Assembly (NCBI GenBank): GCA_963733905.1 | Contig: CAVTEU010000006.1 | Coordinates: 1 to 64,000 of the forward strand | Length of the DNA: 64,000 bases | Source of the DNA: DATADW01 sp963733905 | GTDB taxonomy: Bacteria; Actinomycetota; Acidimicrobiia; Spongiisociales; DATADW01 | Direction of reading: 5' to 3' | Shown here: piece by piece, positions 9,421 through 19,091 of the stretch | How the letters are laid out: every line of letters starts with the position of its first letter | Numbering within the stretch: the first letter of the stretch is position 1 | Program-made: the position numbers and the translations under genes | Notes under the pieces: generated by a model | The model's input: the letters and a program-made list of their open reading frames with translations, nothing else | Database searches by the model: none | Told to the model about the DNA's origin: nothing

Positions 9421-10492
9421 ATGGAGACAAGGATGTTGGGAGGCTTATGGCCGGTCAGTGCAATGACACTGGGCGGGGGTGGTATCGGGCAGGTCTGGGG
9501 TGAGACCAGCCGGGATGAGGCCGTGGCCACCGTGCGCGCCGCAGTCGACGGGGGGATCACCGCTCATCGACGTGGCCCCAGGTTACGGGGACGGGGAAGC
9601 CGAAGTGGTGGTGGGACGAGCATTCGAGGGGCGACTTCCCGATGGGGTTCGACTGGTGACCAAAGGTCACGTCGGCCACGACCCGGTCGGCGTGGAGCAG
9701 AGGTTGATCGCGTCGCTCGAAGGGAGCCTTGCCCGGCTTGGGGTGGAGCGCGTCGACTTGTTGATCCTGCACAGCCAGATCCAGCCCATACCGGATCCGG
9801 AACGGACCGAGTGGACGACGCCGCTGTCCTTGTTCGAGGAGGCAGCCCGCCCCGCCCTGCAGCACCTCGTGGACGATGGCCGGGTCGGGGCCTGGGGGAT
9901 CACCGCAGTGCAATACCCGGACCTCCTCGAGGCTGTGTTCGCCGCGGACCCGGCGCCGCAGGTGGCGCAAATGGTGGCCAATCTCCTGGACTCCCCCGGC
10001 GACATGGCTTGGACCGATGTGCCCGGTGGGCCACGACCTCTGATCGAGATGGCCAAGCGGAACGGCATCGGGGTCATGGGCATCCGGGCGGTCCAAGCCG
10101 GTGCCCTGACCGACCGGCTCGACCGCGACTTGGCGGCGGAGCATCCTGCTCGGGTCGACTTCGAACGAGCGGCGCCTCTCCGTGATCTCGCCGCCGAGAC
10201 CGGTGTGTCCGCCGCTTCTCTCGCCCACCGATATGTCCTCGCCATGGAAGGCGTGGACACCGTCGTGCTTGGGGTGAAGAACCGCACCGAGCTTGCCGAG
10301 TGCCTGTCGGCAGCGGAAGCTGGCCCGTTGCCGGTCAGACGTCATCGCAGCCATCGACGAGCGGATGCGCGGCGATGGCTGCTGGCTAGACCAGATCTCT
10401 CTGAGCCGTCTCTGCAGCGAGACGGAAAGCCGGACCGAGCTCGGTCCCGGTCCGATTCGAGACGTCCACTCGAACCGCCTCTTCTCACATGA
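9421..10492 (+). CDS. Aldo/keto reductase family protein (frameshifted)
   Basis: The start METRMLGGLWPVSAMTLGGGG follows an AAGGAGGAGCAGCA ribosome site. After ~45 residues the frame changes near 9562 and continues with IDVAPGYGDGEAEVVVGRAF (catalytic Asp and Tyr of AKR enzymes), RLVTKGHVG (the usual Lys strand) and VDLLILHSQ. The TIM-barrel end follows (GVMGIRAVQAGAL; LAHRYVLAMEGVDTVVLGVKN, the NADP-binding strand). Near 10335 the frame changes again (DVIAAIDERM), so the true stop may be 10492 or 10520. The protein is a cytosolic NADPH-dependent carbonyl reductase of unknown substrate. It is convergent with the FAD oxidase gene downstream. Confidence 0.75.
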
Positions 10493-11915
10493 TCAGTCGA
10501 GGATCATCTCATCGGCGTAGTCGGGGAGAACCGGCGGGATGTTCTGGTTGAGGTGGAACAGGTTGTTCGGGTCGTAGCGACGTTTCACAGCCACCAGTCG
10601 ATCCCAGGTCGGTGGCGGGTAGGCCTCCCTTATGCGGTCATGACCCTCATCTCCTAGAAACCCGCTATATGCGCCGCGACTCTCTTGGCGAATCGCTGCT
10701 GTGAGGCGGTCTGCCCAGACCTCGTGCTTGCCCGCGGAGTCGGAGCTCTCGTACAGGGCGGCGACATTGACCAGGATCCGCCGTCGGCGGTGGGCGAAGG
10801 CGGTGTCTTCGACCGGCACCCGCGCCATCGCTCCGCCAAGCACGCGGATCTGCGTCACCGCCATCGCCGCTGTGGATGCTTCCAGCTCACCGACGATCGT
10901 TTCGGCGACGGCGCCGTCGAGGTCGTCGATGAACATGGTGCGTGCCACGGCGAGAGGGTGGAACTCCTCCGCCCCCTCCTCCTCCATGAAGATCTCCGGA
11001 TAGGGCATCGGTCGGACCATGTCGGCGATCGGTTCGTCCAGTACCCGGAAGGGGGCGACGGCGCGCTCTCCGGCCTCGACCGACCCGACGTGCATCAGCA
11101 TGCCGAAAATGACCGGTCGGCCTATCAGCTCCTCGGGCAGGAACGGCATCGGCGGCGCCTTCATCACGTTGGCGATCGTTGTCAGCTCCTCGGGCGCCGC
11201 CTCGGCTGCGGCGACGAAGGAGAGGATGTTGTCGGGGGTCGCCGGGAGGATGAGCACCCCGCCGACCACGGTGCCGACATCGTGAAGGCGGTAGTGGAAG
11301 CGCGTGACCACTCCGAAGTTGCCCCCACCGCCGCGGATCGCCCAGAAGAGGTCGGGGTGGTTCTCGGCGTCAATACGGCGTACCTCGCCGTCGGCGGTGA
11401 CGATGTCGGCCCCCAGCAGGCTGTCGATGGTGAGGCCATGCTTCCGGGAGAGGAACCCGATTCCGCCCCCGAGGGTGATCCCACCGATCCCGACCGAACC
11501 AGTGTCGCCGAACCCGGTGGCGAGCCCGTGGCTGTGGGCTGCCGCGGTGTACTCACCTGCAGTTAGCCCGGCTTGGGCCCATGCGGTACGCCCCTCAGGG
11601 TCGATGTCAAGCGCCGTCATTTCGGAGAGGTCGAGGACGATCCCCCCGTCGGACACTCCGTGCCCGGCGAGGCTGTGGCCGCCACTCCGGATGGCCAGTT
11701 CGAGATCGGCTTCCGCCGCCAAGGTCACCACGTGCGACACGTCGCCGGCGGTCGGCCGCCTTGACGATTGCGATGGGGCGTCGGTCGAATCCGCCGTAGA
11801 ACACGGTGCGGGCCGCGTCATAGGCGTCATCGCCTGGTCCGATGACGCGGCCGCTCACTTCCGTACGGAGCTGAGAGATCGAGAGGGAACGGCGTTGGGT
11901 CTGAGAGACGGACAT
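10493..11915 (-). CDS. FAD-dependent oxidase, berberine-bridge-enzyme-like (one frameshift)
   Basis: About 470 residues. The start MSVSQTQRRSLSISQLRTEV runs into YDAARTVFYGGFDRRP; a frame change near 11760 then leads into DVSHVVTLAAEADLELAIRS. The PCMH FAD domain shows RSGGHSLAGHG, where the His is the usual covalent flavin attachment site, GSVGIGGITLGGGIGFLSRK, and the IRGGGGNFGVVTRF strand. The C-terminal BBE motif is DPNNLFHLNQNIPP. The second covalent site (Cys in the GGxC-type loop) is absent, so single attachment is inferred. The family oxidises sugars, alkaloids or similar alcohols with O2. The protein is probably cytosolic because no signal peptide is visible. Confidence 0.85.
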
Positions 11916-12451
11916 GCGTAGATCCTTCGTAGGTTCGAACTGTCGACTCACGGTCGGCGGAAAACTCATCGTGGGGCAAAGGGATGGTGGGGATAACGGG
12001 CCGGGGTGGGATTCCGATCGGTCCGGGGACCTAGGACCGTGGCCGGAACGTGGTCGACGAGGCCGGCCAACGGAGGCCATTTACTGCCTGCGCCCCGGGT
12101 GGGTCTGGGGAGCTGAACTCAACCCTCAGTTTGATGATCAAGGGCCGCCCGGACGCGCACCAACGCCGAGCGCCATGGCCGCTTGGGCCCAGTGCCCGGC
12201 ATCTTGCACACCGTATGGATGGCCGCTCCAAAGCGGCTCCAAGAAAGTGCTGCAGCAGAATCGGGAGACCTAAATGCGCTACTCACGACCCGTGAGGTTG
12301 CTGAGCACCCAGCGTTTCACGTCGTCATCCGATGTCGCTCCGGCTCACTGGACATCCGTGGATCTTCGGCTCGTGGCTCTGCAGGTGCAGGTATCGGGGC
12401 TTCGGTCAGGCGCGTGTGACCCATGCACGGTGAAGCGAGGTCGTCTGTCAT
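11916..12451. other. ~540 bp without a supported gene
   Basis: Upstream of the FAD oxidase. Frames on both strands are open but have no motif, no ribosome site and biased Arg/Pro content. Nothing recognisable is seen. Confidence 0.4.
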
Positions 12452-13153
12452 TCATTCCAAGCCGAGTGATCTAGCCACTAGACGACTCGACCCCGCGATC
12501 TGGCGACTGCCATCCATCTCAAGCATCGGAAGGCCGAGCAGTCGGATCTCCTGATGAAGAGACTCCTTGAAGAGTTCGTCGCGGGCGACCAGGTTTGCAA
12601 GCGCCCGCTCGGGGTCACTCGTTCTATTGGGAATTTCCCAAGTGGATCCGCGAGTGTCGAACGCCGCCCGCCGGAAGTCACGTGTAGGCAGGAGCCAGAT
12701 CGCCTGCTGGATGTCGCTCAGGAGGGGCGAAACGACGCGGGGTAACAGCTTGAAGCCCTCAGCGAGAATCGGACTGTCATCTGGCATCGCAAGCAAGTCC
12801 TCGATTATGAGGTGGAATCCTTCCTCGCTGAATCCGTGGAAGGTCTCGAACATGATCTGCGGAGACCGAAGCAGCCACCGCCCGTCCATGTCCATCGACA
12901 GGAACTCGTGGAACAGGGGGGCTTCTTCCAATGTGAGTCGCCCCGTGTACTTCGAGAAGGGTTCCACGGTGAAGAGGCGGAGTCCATGACGATCCGCGAG
13001 TCTGCGCGCAATCGTTGACTTGCCTGCCCCTGGCGCCCCCCCGATCCATCGAACATGGCTCAACCTCTCGCGTAAAGCGCTGGGAGAATCAGATCCCATC
13101 CTCGTAAGGATATGCCGGGCAAGCATGGCCCTCCGGGGCGGCGAGGAGCGCAC
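12452..13153 (-). CDS. P-loop NTPase / kinase-like protein
   Basis: 233 residues if the first ATG is used; ATG at 13099 (MGSDSPSALRERL) is an alternative. A Walker A motif, GGAPGAGKSTIARRLADRHG, lies at about residues 38-57, followed by a strand ending in LRLFTVEPFSKY. Later a DDSPILAEGFKLLP segment sits where small-molecule kinases have the Walker B / lid region, and IWLLPTRDFRRAAF and RDELFKESLHQE follow. The layout resembles gluconate, shikimate or chloramphenicol kinase-like P-loop proteins. The substrate is not recognisable. No operon partner is seen; the cupin-cyclase gene upstream is 100 bases away on the same strand. Confidence 0.65.
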   Translation of the reverse strand: MRSSPPRRAMLARHILTRMGSDSPSALRERLSHVRWIGGAPGAGKSTIARRLADRHGLRLFTVEPFSKYTGRLTLEEAPLFHEFLSMDMDGRWLLRSPQIMFETFHGFSEEGFHLIIEDLLAMPDDSPILAEGFKLLPRVVSPLLSDIQQAIWLLPTRDFRRAAFDTRGSTWEIPNRTSDPERALANLVARDELFKESLHQEIRLLGLPMLEMDGSRQIAGSSRLVARSLGLE

Positions 13154-13252
13154 AGTTGCCTCACCGGTTTAGCCGAGCCTTGCCCACTCGGCCCACATGG
13201 TCGGCGATCAGGTCGGCCTCTTGCGTCATCCGGACCGCCACCCGCCCATGGG

Positions 13253-14113
13253 TCAGGCGGCGGCTGGGACCAGTCGGAACACCTTGCGGGCGCCGGGCAG
13301 ACCCTTCATTTCATGCGTGCCTGCGTCCTCGAGAGTCAATCCTGAACCCTCGAGGAGGTCATGCGTGGTCGACGACAGAAGGACTTCATCCGGTGCGGCG
13401 AGCGACATAACGCGAGCGGCCACGTGGACGGCCAGGCCGCGAGCATCGCTGCCTACGAACTCGACCTCGCCCGTGTGTACTCCTATTCGGATCGGCAGAC
13501 CCATCTCGCGGGCGGAGCGCGCCATCGCCGCCGCGCTACGCACGGCCCGTGCTGCACCGTCGAACACGGCGAGGAAGCCGTCACCGGTCGTTTTCACCTC
13601 GCGTCCGTGAAAGGTATTCAGTTCGTCGCGGAGGCGGATGTTGTGTGTCCGCAGGAGGTCACGCCAGGCCATGTCGCCCATCCTCTGCAAGGTCGCCGTC
13701 GAGTCAACGACATCTGTAAATAGGACAGTGACCAGGATCCCCTCGCCGGGTTCCTCCCGGGCGAGCCCGAAGGTGCGGGCGCTCGTCCATTCGACGGTTA
13801 CCCATGGGTCGTCCCCCACGACCCAGGCATCGTGACCGGACGGGATCTCGAAAACGGACTCCGGCGGAATGTCGAGCGCCTGCCCGTCGTCCATGACGAC
13901 GTGCATCGCGCCGGAGATTGAGTAGCCAAGGTGGTGGAGTTGGCAGCTGGCCGTCCCGGCGATTGCCGCGATGTCGGTCGACCAGCGCCAACCGGGCTCG
14001 TAGACGGCCCGTCCGACCACCGACTCATCGAGTTTGACGACCTGGGCGTGCCCGTTGGGGAAGTTCCGAACCTCGGAGGGCGTCGCGAATCTCTTGTACT
14101 GCAGACGGGGCAT
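13253..14113 (-). CDS. Cupin-domain class III adenylate/guanylate cyclase
   Basis: The start MPRLQYKRFATPSEVRNF is chosen because GAGAAGG sits five bases upstream. Residues ~15-115 form a cupin-like sensor barrel (WRWSTDIAAIAGTASCQLHH, GYSISGAMHVVMDDGQ, IPSGHDAWVVGD). Residues ~125-285 are a class III nucleotide cyclase catalytic domain with both metal Asp sites (LVTVLFTDVVDSTATLQRMG and KTTGDGFLAVFDG) and the IRIGVHTGEVEFVG strand. It probably makes cAMP or cGMP in the cytosol in response to a small ligand bound by the cupin. The domain order is cupin first. Three further cyclases lie at 55.7-59.6 kb. Confidence 0.88.
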   Translation of the reverse strand: MPRLQYKRFATPSEVRNFPNGHAQVVKLDESVVGRAVYEPGWRWSTDIAAIAGTASCQLHHLGYSISGAMHVVMDDGQALDIPPESVFEIPSGHDAWVVGDDPWVTVEWTSARTFGLAREEPGEGILVTVLFTDVVDSTATLQRMGDMAWRDLLRTHNIRLRDELNTFHGREVKTTGDGFLAVFDGAARAVRSAAAMARSAREMGLPIRIGVHTGEVEFVGSDARGLAVHVAARVMSLAAPDEVLLSSTTHDLLEGSGLTLEDAGTHEMKGLPGARKVFRLVPAAA

Positions 14114-14433
14114 GCGGACCTTCTCTCTGGTGGTTCGCCAGCGGGGTGGTTGTTCGGACCGACTCGACGACATCATGGATCGCCTGGCTCCTTATGGCGG
14201 CATCCTCCTCGTCTTCGGTTAGCGAGATGTGGGTCGCATCAGGGAGCACCAGATCACGCTATTGGTCGTGAGGGTCACCAGTCATCCTGTAGAAGCATCC
14301 ATCCGGACTGAGCCTCGGCAGCAGCGCCAACGTGCGGTGTGGGCCGTCGCCGTATTCACCCCCCTGACGACGACCCGCGGGCGCTCGCAACCCTCGCCTT
14401 CCTATCCTCGACCCATCAGGTGGAGTAGTTGGC
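14114..14433. other. Divergent intergenic region, no gene
   Basis: Holds the promoters for the cupin-cyclase and the saccharopine-dehydrogenase-like gene. No gene, hairpin or clear operator was identified. Confidence 0.4.
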
Positions 14434-15495
14434 GTGTCGTTTGATTTCATGCTCTACGGATGCACCGGGTACGTCGGTCAAGCCGTCGCCCAGCTGGCCG
14501 TCGAACAGGGTCTACGTCCGATGCTCGCCGGCCGGGACGCGCCCAAGGTGAGCAGCCAGGCGCAGGAGCTTGGCCTCGAGGCTCGCTCCTTCGAGGTGGA
14601 CGCCGCCCTGGCTCTCGATTCAGCACTCGGCGAGGTTCCCGTGGTATTGAACTGCGCAGGGCCTTACATCTACACGGCCCAGCCGATCGTCGAGGGATGC
14701 CTGCGATCAGGTACTCATTACCTCGACCTCACGGGTGAGGCGCCAGTTTACGATTCGATCGCGGGCCACGACGATGAAGCCAAATCACAGGGGGTAATGC
14801 TGTTACCGAGCGTGGGCTTCGATCTAGTGCCGACCGACTGTCTCGCTGCCCACCTCAAACGGCGGCTGCCAACGGCGACCCACCTCACGTTGGCGTTCCA
14901 CTCTCAGGGCCCAGCTGGTTTGCCGCCGGGGACGCTCAACACCCTGGTGGAGATGATCCCATACGGCAGCAACAAACAACGACGGTCCGACGGCAAGATC
15001 GAGAACGCACGTGGCCGTCGTAAGACCCGAATGATCGACTTTGGTTCTGGTCCCTTGAAAGCTTCGATGCTGACCTGGGGCGACGTACACCTGGCCTACC
15101 GAAGCACCGGGATACCCAACATCGAGGACTATGCCGTCCTGTCACCCGAGCTGGTGCGCCAGATGGACCTCACCGACCGGATCCGCCCCCTTTTCAAACT
15201 CGCCGCAATCCGAAACGCAGCGAAGAAGACCGTACGGGGCGGCGCCACGCCCGACGAACGGGCAAAAACGAGCATGTCGGTGTGGGGGGAGGTCGTCGAC
15301 GACCAGGGCCGGAAAGCGATGTCCCGGCTCCACGGACCAGAAGCAGGCTTGGTCTGGACCTCCCTAGCCGCTCTCGAAGCGGTGAAGCGTGTTCTGGCCG
15401 GAGACGTCAAGCCAGGATTCCAAACTCCCTCCCTGGCGTACGGCCCCGACTTCGTCCTCGAATGCGAAGGCGTCACCCGCGAAGACGTCGCCTGA
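14434..15495 (+). CDS. Saccharopine dehydrogenase-like / trans-acting enoyl reductase family protein
   Basis: Complete 353 residues with a GTG start after AGGTGGAGTAG. The Rossmann fold is at the N-terminus (FMLYGCTGYVGQAVAQLAV, residues ~4-22), followed by RPMLAGRDAPKV, VVLNCAGPYIYTAQPIVEGC, YLDLTGEAPVYDSI and MLLPSVGFDLVPTDCLA. All are typical of the DUF/saccharopine-dehydrogenase-like oxidoreductases that include the mycobacterial trans-acting enoyl reductase of phenolic lipid synthesis. It is NAD(P)-binding and cytosolic. Substrate is unknown, and no polyketide or lipid-synthesis gene is adjacent, so a broad name is safer. Confidence 0.88.
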   Translation: MSFDFMLYGCTGYVGQAVAQLAVEQGLRPMLAGRDAPKVSSQAQELGLEARSFEVDAALALDSALGEVPVVLNCAGPYIYTAQPIVEGCLRSGTHYLDLTGEAPVYDSIAGHDDEAKSQGVMLLPSVGFDLVPTDCLAAHLKRRLPTATHLTLAFHSQGPAGLPPGTLNTLVEMIPYGSNKQRRSDGKIENARGRRKTRMIDFGSGPLKASMLTWGDVHLAYRSTGIPNIEDYAVLSPELVRQMDLTDRIRPLFKLAAIRNAAKKTVRGGATPDERAKTSMSVWGEVVDDQGRKAMSRLHGPEAGLVWTSLAALEAVKRVLAGDVKPGFQTPSLAYGPDFVLECEGVTREDVA

Positions 15496-15661
15496 TACGA
15501 CGTCTGGTGGCACCTGAACGAGGACGTCGCCGTCACCTCAGTGTTGGCAACTCCATCGATTCGAGGACGGGTTCAATCCGAAGAACTGCTGGGACGGAAG
15601 TTCGGCCATCACCTCAACTTCTGGAGCCTGTCCGAAAGCAAGTTGTATCGCCGAATCGAGT

Positions 15662-17513
15662 TCATCCGCCGTCGTCGGCTCGGCTGAGCACTTCGAGCAC
15701 TTCCTGCACTACCAGATCCGGCCGATCCCAGAGCACATATTCCATTCCGGTCCCCTCGGCGACGAGGGTGCGGGCATTGGTGGAGAGCCCGGCGTAGAAC
15801 TCGAGCCCGTCCTGCCAATAGCCGTTGATCGACTGGGCGGTTGCGGCACCGGCGTACTGAACGAATCTGGGGTTGAGATATACCGAGTCGGGGTCCTGCC
15901 CGATGACGGTGAGCGGCAGGTCGCCGAAACCGTCCAGGGACGCGGAGACGGTCGGGTCCAAGTCGAGCCATTCCGGATGGCCGCCCGCATCGAGATCTGC
16001 TTCGGCGAGCGAGGAATCGAGTTGGGCGGCGAAGCCGACAGGCATGGGGTCGACCAACACCACACCAGCGACGTCCTCTCTTCCGGATGCGAACAGACGG
16101 GTGGAGTGAACCCCATCAACGGAGGCGACCAGGATGTAGGGACCCGTGATCCCGCTCGAGATCAACGCATCATCGAGGTCAGCGGCTCGCTTCTCAGGTG
16201 TCGCCTCACCCTCCACATATCCATTCACACAGACGACGTGGCTCCTGGACAGTTGCGCCTGGATCACCGACCACGAGCCGTAGTCGATCCAGTCGGATGG
16301 CTCGAGAATGATCGTGGGCGCACCGGCCTCACCACTGCCGGTGCAAAGGAAACGGTGAGGAAACCTGTTCCAGTCGTCATAGACGATCTCCGCTTGCTCG
16401 ATCAGCCCGGCGGACTGGGTCGAGCCGCACCAGCACCCCCGGGTGGAAAAAGACAACCCATAGGGATCCGTCTGCTTCGACGAGGCCGCCGGCCTTGCCC
16501 GGCATCGGGTAGGCGTTCGTCTCGCCGGTAACGGGATCCACCCGGAACAGGATGTGATCGGTGTGCGAGCTGACCCACAGCGATCCGTCGAACGTGGTCA
16601 TCGAGTGGAGACCGAAGGTGAGACCCCCAAACGAGGCCAACTCGCCCGTATTTGGGTCGAAGGTGCTCAGATTGGTACCCCACGGGTAAGCGCCATCCAT
16701 CAGCCACAGCCGACCACCCGCCTCGGTGACGCTGCGAACCCCCCAACCGTCGGCGGTGGCCAGTCCAGATTCGGTGGGGATGACGACCTGCCCGCGCGTT
16801 CCGTCCTCGGCGAGGCTGGATATCAGACCAGTCTCCGGATCATTCACCCACAGGTATCCCAAACCTTCGCCTTTGATCTCTCCCATGCCGGCTGCCTCGA
16901 TCTCACCGTCGGCGGAAACCTGATAGAGCTCTCCCTGATCATTGTTGATCCAGAGATTGTCACCGAGCCATGCTCCGCCACCGGGCAGCCCACCGATCGG
17001 TATCACTTTGTCGACAGCACCGGCGACCGGGTCGAACCGCAACAGCTCGCCGCCGTTGTCGTAGCTCATCAACCAGACATATCCGGATCCGACCACAACG
17101 CCCTCGACGTAGCGGTCGATCGCGAAGCTCGCCTCCACCTCACCCGAGGCGGCGGAGATTCGTTGCAGCTCATTTGCCAATCCGGTCATCACCCAGATGG
17201 TGTCACCATCGACGGCGAGGGTCTGGATGCCGCCCGACGCCAGCGGTACCACAGCATCGACACCCGGTAAATCGGCGATTCCATCGAACCGGGGGTCGAT
17301 CACCGACGGAGATTCCCGGCGCAGCAGGATCGGCAGCGCGATCACAGCCACCACTGCCAGCGAGGCCACGGCGATGAGCCAGGGCCGGGCCGCGCGCCTG
17401 GGAGCAGAAACCAGCGGTGGATATAGCCCAATTCTCTCGTCCACCTTGGCGCGGAGCCGCAACCCATCGGGCTCGACGCCGCTCGCCGGATCGGCTCGTT
17501 CCAGTTCGATCAT
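15662..17513 (-). CDS. Transmembrane beta-propeller / alpha-beta-hydrolase fusion, partner of ECF sigma (one frameshift)
   Basis: Starts MIELERADPASGVEPDGL with a 4-base ATGA overlap to the sigma gene. A short cytosolic N-terminus (~55 residues) precedes one TM helix (PWLIAVASLAVVAVIALPIL). An extracellular PQQ/NHL-type propeller follows (repeats such as GDTIWVMTG, SGYVWLMSYD, GGRLWLMDGA, DGSLWVSSHT, DGSLWVVFF). A frame change near 16400 joins it to a ~240-residue alpha/beta-hydrolase fold (TIILEPSDWIDYGSW, VVCVNGY, VAGVVLVDP). At the nucleophile elbow the sequence is VASVDGVH instead of GxSxG, so the hydrolase is probably inactive. The position suggests an anti-sigma or sensor role for the N-terminus. 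That is inference; no ZAS zinc motif is visible. Confidence 0.7.
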
Positions 17514-18085
17514 GTCGGGGCTTCCTCTGCTTCGGTCGGTGACTGCGACGCATTGTTCAGTAGGTCGAAACGGCGCTTCAGCCGCGATCTGGCACGATGC
17601 AGCCGCTGATCTACGGCGTTCTCGTTGATGCCGAGCACGTAGGCGATTTCGCTTCGGGTCAGACCATCCCAGGACGACATCTGCAAGAGTTCGCGGTCTG
17701 CCGGGCTCAGCTGGTCGAGCGCCAGAAGCACGAACTCGACCTCCCCGGCGGAACTCGGCTCGACGCCGGCTGGTTCGTGGGCCTTTCCTATGGCGGCGAG
17801 CCGGGCCCACAGGCTGCTCCGGCGCCGCCGGGTCCGGTATTGGTTCCCGACCACCCGGTAGGCGACGCCGAACAACCACGCTCGACTTCGCTCACCCGTG
17901 GGCATCTTGTCGAGGCGACGCCAGGCAACGGCGAACACATCGGCGGCTGCGTCCTCAGCATCCGATCGTCCCAGCCGCCGCAAGCAGTACCGGAAGATGG
18001 CATCATGATGCGCTTGGAACAGCGAATCAAACCGCAATCGGTGATCTGCCCCTCCAACTTGCGCCTCTTTTGACATCTCGGTCAC
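17510..18085 (-). CDS. ECF-type RNA polymerase sigma factor
   Basis: 191 residues; GTG at 18085 or ATG at 18076 can start it. The sigma-2 region is FDSLFQAHHDAIFRYCLRRL, DAEDAAADVFAVAWRRLDKM and RAWLFGVAYRVVGNQYR. The sigma-4 region is LALDQLSPADRELLQMSSWD with the helix-turn-helix GLTRSEIAYVLGINENAVDQ RLHRAR. It directs RNA polymerase to an extracytoplasmic-stress regulon. Its stop overlaps the start of the membrane propeller/hydrolase gene (ATGA), which argues that the two proteins form one signalling unit. Confidence 0.93.
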   Translation of the reverse strand: MTEMSKEAQVGGADHRLRFDSLFQAHHDAIFRYCLRRLGRSDAEDAAADVFAVAWRRLDKMPTGERSRAWLFGVAYRVVGNQYRTRRRRSSLWARLAAIGKAHEPAGVEPSSAGEVEFVLLALDQLSPADRELLQMSSWDGLTRSEIAYVLGINENAVDQRLHRARSRLKRRFDLLNNASQSPTEAEEAPT

Positions 18086-18208
18086 TATGAAATGCTATGT
18101 GTCCGGGCCAGCACGCCGCCTTACACCCCCACGCACTGGGTATCACCCTCGCCTCGAACTCGACAGCCGAATAGGGGCACATGGGCCGTCCGGTTGCATC
18201 TAAACGAC

Positions 18209-18323
18209 GCCGCGAGAGGTCGCGTAACAATGCGAAATAGTGTTGAGAACACGTTTCATCTGTGGAGCGGCCATTTCTGACTGCTTCCCCAGGTCAGGGG
18301 ATCGCGGCGGGTCTGCTCTCGCA
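18209..18323. repeat. Left copy of ~115-121 bp imperfect direct repeat
   Basis: Matches 60747-60867 in the same orientation. Shared blocks are gccgcgagaggt, atgcgaaat, gttgagaac, tgtttc-like, ggcc.tttctgact, ttcccc.ggtca, gcgggtct and ctcgca. It lies in the gap upstream of the ECF sigma gene, on the eCIS side. Nature unknown. Confidence 0.55.
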
Positions 18324-18333
18324 CGGAAGAACT

Positions 18334-18352
18334 CAGGGGTTCAAATCCCCTG
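18334..18352 (+). other. tRNA T-arm-like hairpin (possible tRNA remnant)
   Basis: A 6-bp stem, cagggg/cccctg, closes the loop ttcaaat, exactly the TTCRANY T-loop of tRNAs. It is followed by gactttc, which would be an acceptor strand. No partner acceptor strand, D-arm or anticodon arm is found in the 80 bases before it, so it is not a full tRNA. It lies 10 bases after the left direct repeat. Confidence 0.35.
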
Positions 18353-18384
18353 ACTTTCTACTCAGGGGGGCCGTGGGCCCGGAG

Positions 18385-18762
18385 TCAGGCGAAGAAGTTG
18401 ATTATGGCCTGGGTGTCGTCTGAGAATGCCCACCGCTCCGTCACCTGACCGTCGGCATTGACGTGGAGAATCTCCGCCGTCCGGTAGGTGATCGACTCGT
18501 CACCTTTGTTTGCCGTTGCGGTGACCAGGGCGATCAGATGGTCGTCGTTGGCGACGACGTCATGGAGATCCGTCGCGATTGCGTAGTCGTTCAGGCTCTG
18601 CATCCTCTCCATGAGCGCCTGCTTGCCGTGCACTGGCTCGGACGCTCCAATCTCCCACCACACGACGTCGTCGGCGATGGTGTCCGCCATCGCTGTCATG
18701 TCTCCGTCGTTCATTGCCGCGGTTACCTGGCGATAGCGAGCGGCGTTGGGATGATCGGACAT
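18385..18762 (-). CDS. SnoaL-like / NTF2-fold protein (intact copy)
   Basis: 125 residues; ATG at 18762 is preceded by AAGGAG. The sequence begins MSDHPNAARYRQVTAAMNDG, then MADTIADDVVWWEIGASEPV, the family strand-turn where DDVVWW is the hallmark. It continues with GKQALMERMQSL, DLHDVVANDDHLIALVTATA, TYRTAEILHVNADGQV and TERWAFSDDTQAIINFF. NTF2-like proteins form small cone-shaped barrels that bind or isomerise small molecules; the actual substrate is unknown. A longer upstream open frame exists but lacks family similarity. Its last 294 bases recur at 6604-6897. Confidence 0.85.
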   Translation of the reverse strand: MSDHPNAARYRQVTAAMNDGDMTAMADTIADDVVWWEIGASEPVHGKQALMERMQSLNDYAIATDLHDVVANDDHLIALVTATANKGDESITYRTAEILHVNADGQVTERWAFSDDTQAIINFFA

Positions 18763-19091
18763 GGTCAACTTGCTCCTTCGAAAACAAAACCTGAGCAGAT
18801 ACGAGTTCGAGCCTACGCATTCGCGTAGCCGCGATGCGAGCCGTCGCTTCCCCAGCATCATCGTTCGCTGGAATGAAAGGTGCGGCCAGCAGAACGACAT
18901 GCAGGCCATCGGTGAGGTCGATCCCTGAGGTTTGGTCGTGATCACCTTGGTCACGATCACCTCGTACCCGTGATATCGGCCGGCTCGCCGCGGTGCGTTT
19001 CGGTGACCGCTTCCCAATGCCTCGATCGGGGGAAGCGCTCGGTTGCAGCCTGTAGAGCTGGCACTTTGGTAAATCCCCGCTCCAGGGGTAT
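18763..19091. other. ~330 bp without a supported gene
   Basis: Upstream of the SnoaL-like gene. It contains a small palindromic stretch, ggtcgtgatcaccttggtcacgatcac, around 18934-18960 (ggtcgtgatc / gatcacg arms). No gene is seen. Confidence 0.4.

Noticed and set aside
18280..18362. A complete tRNA gene
   Set aside because: Only the T-arm and a putative 3' acceptor strand are present; no matching 5' acceptor, D-arm or anticodon stem was found upstream.
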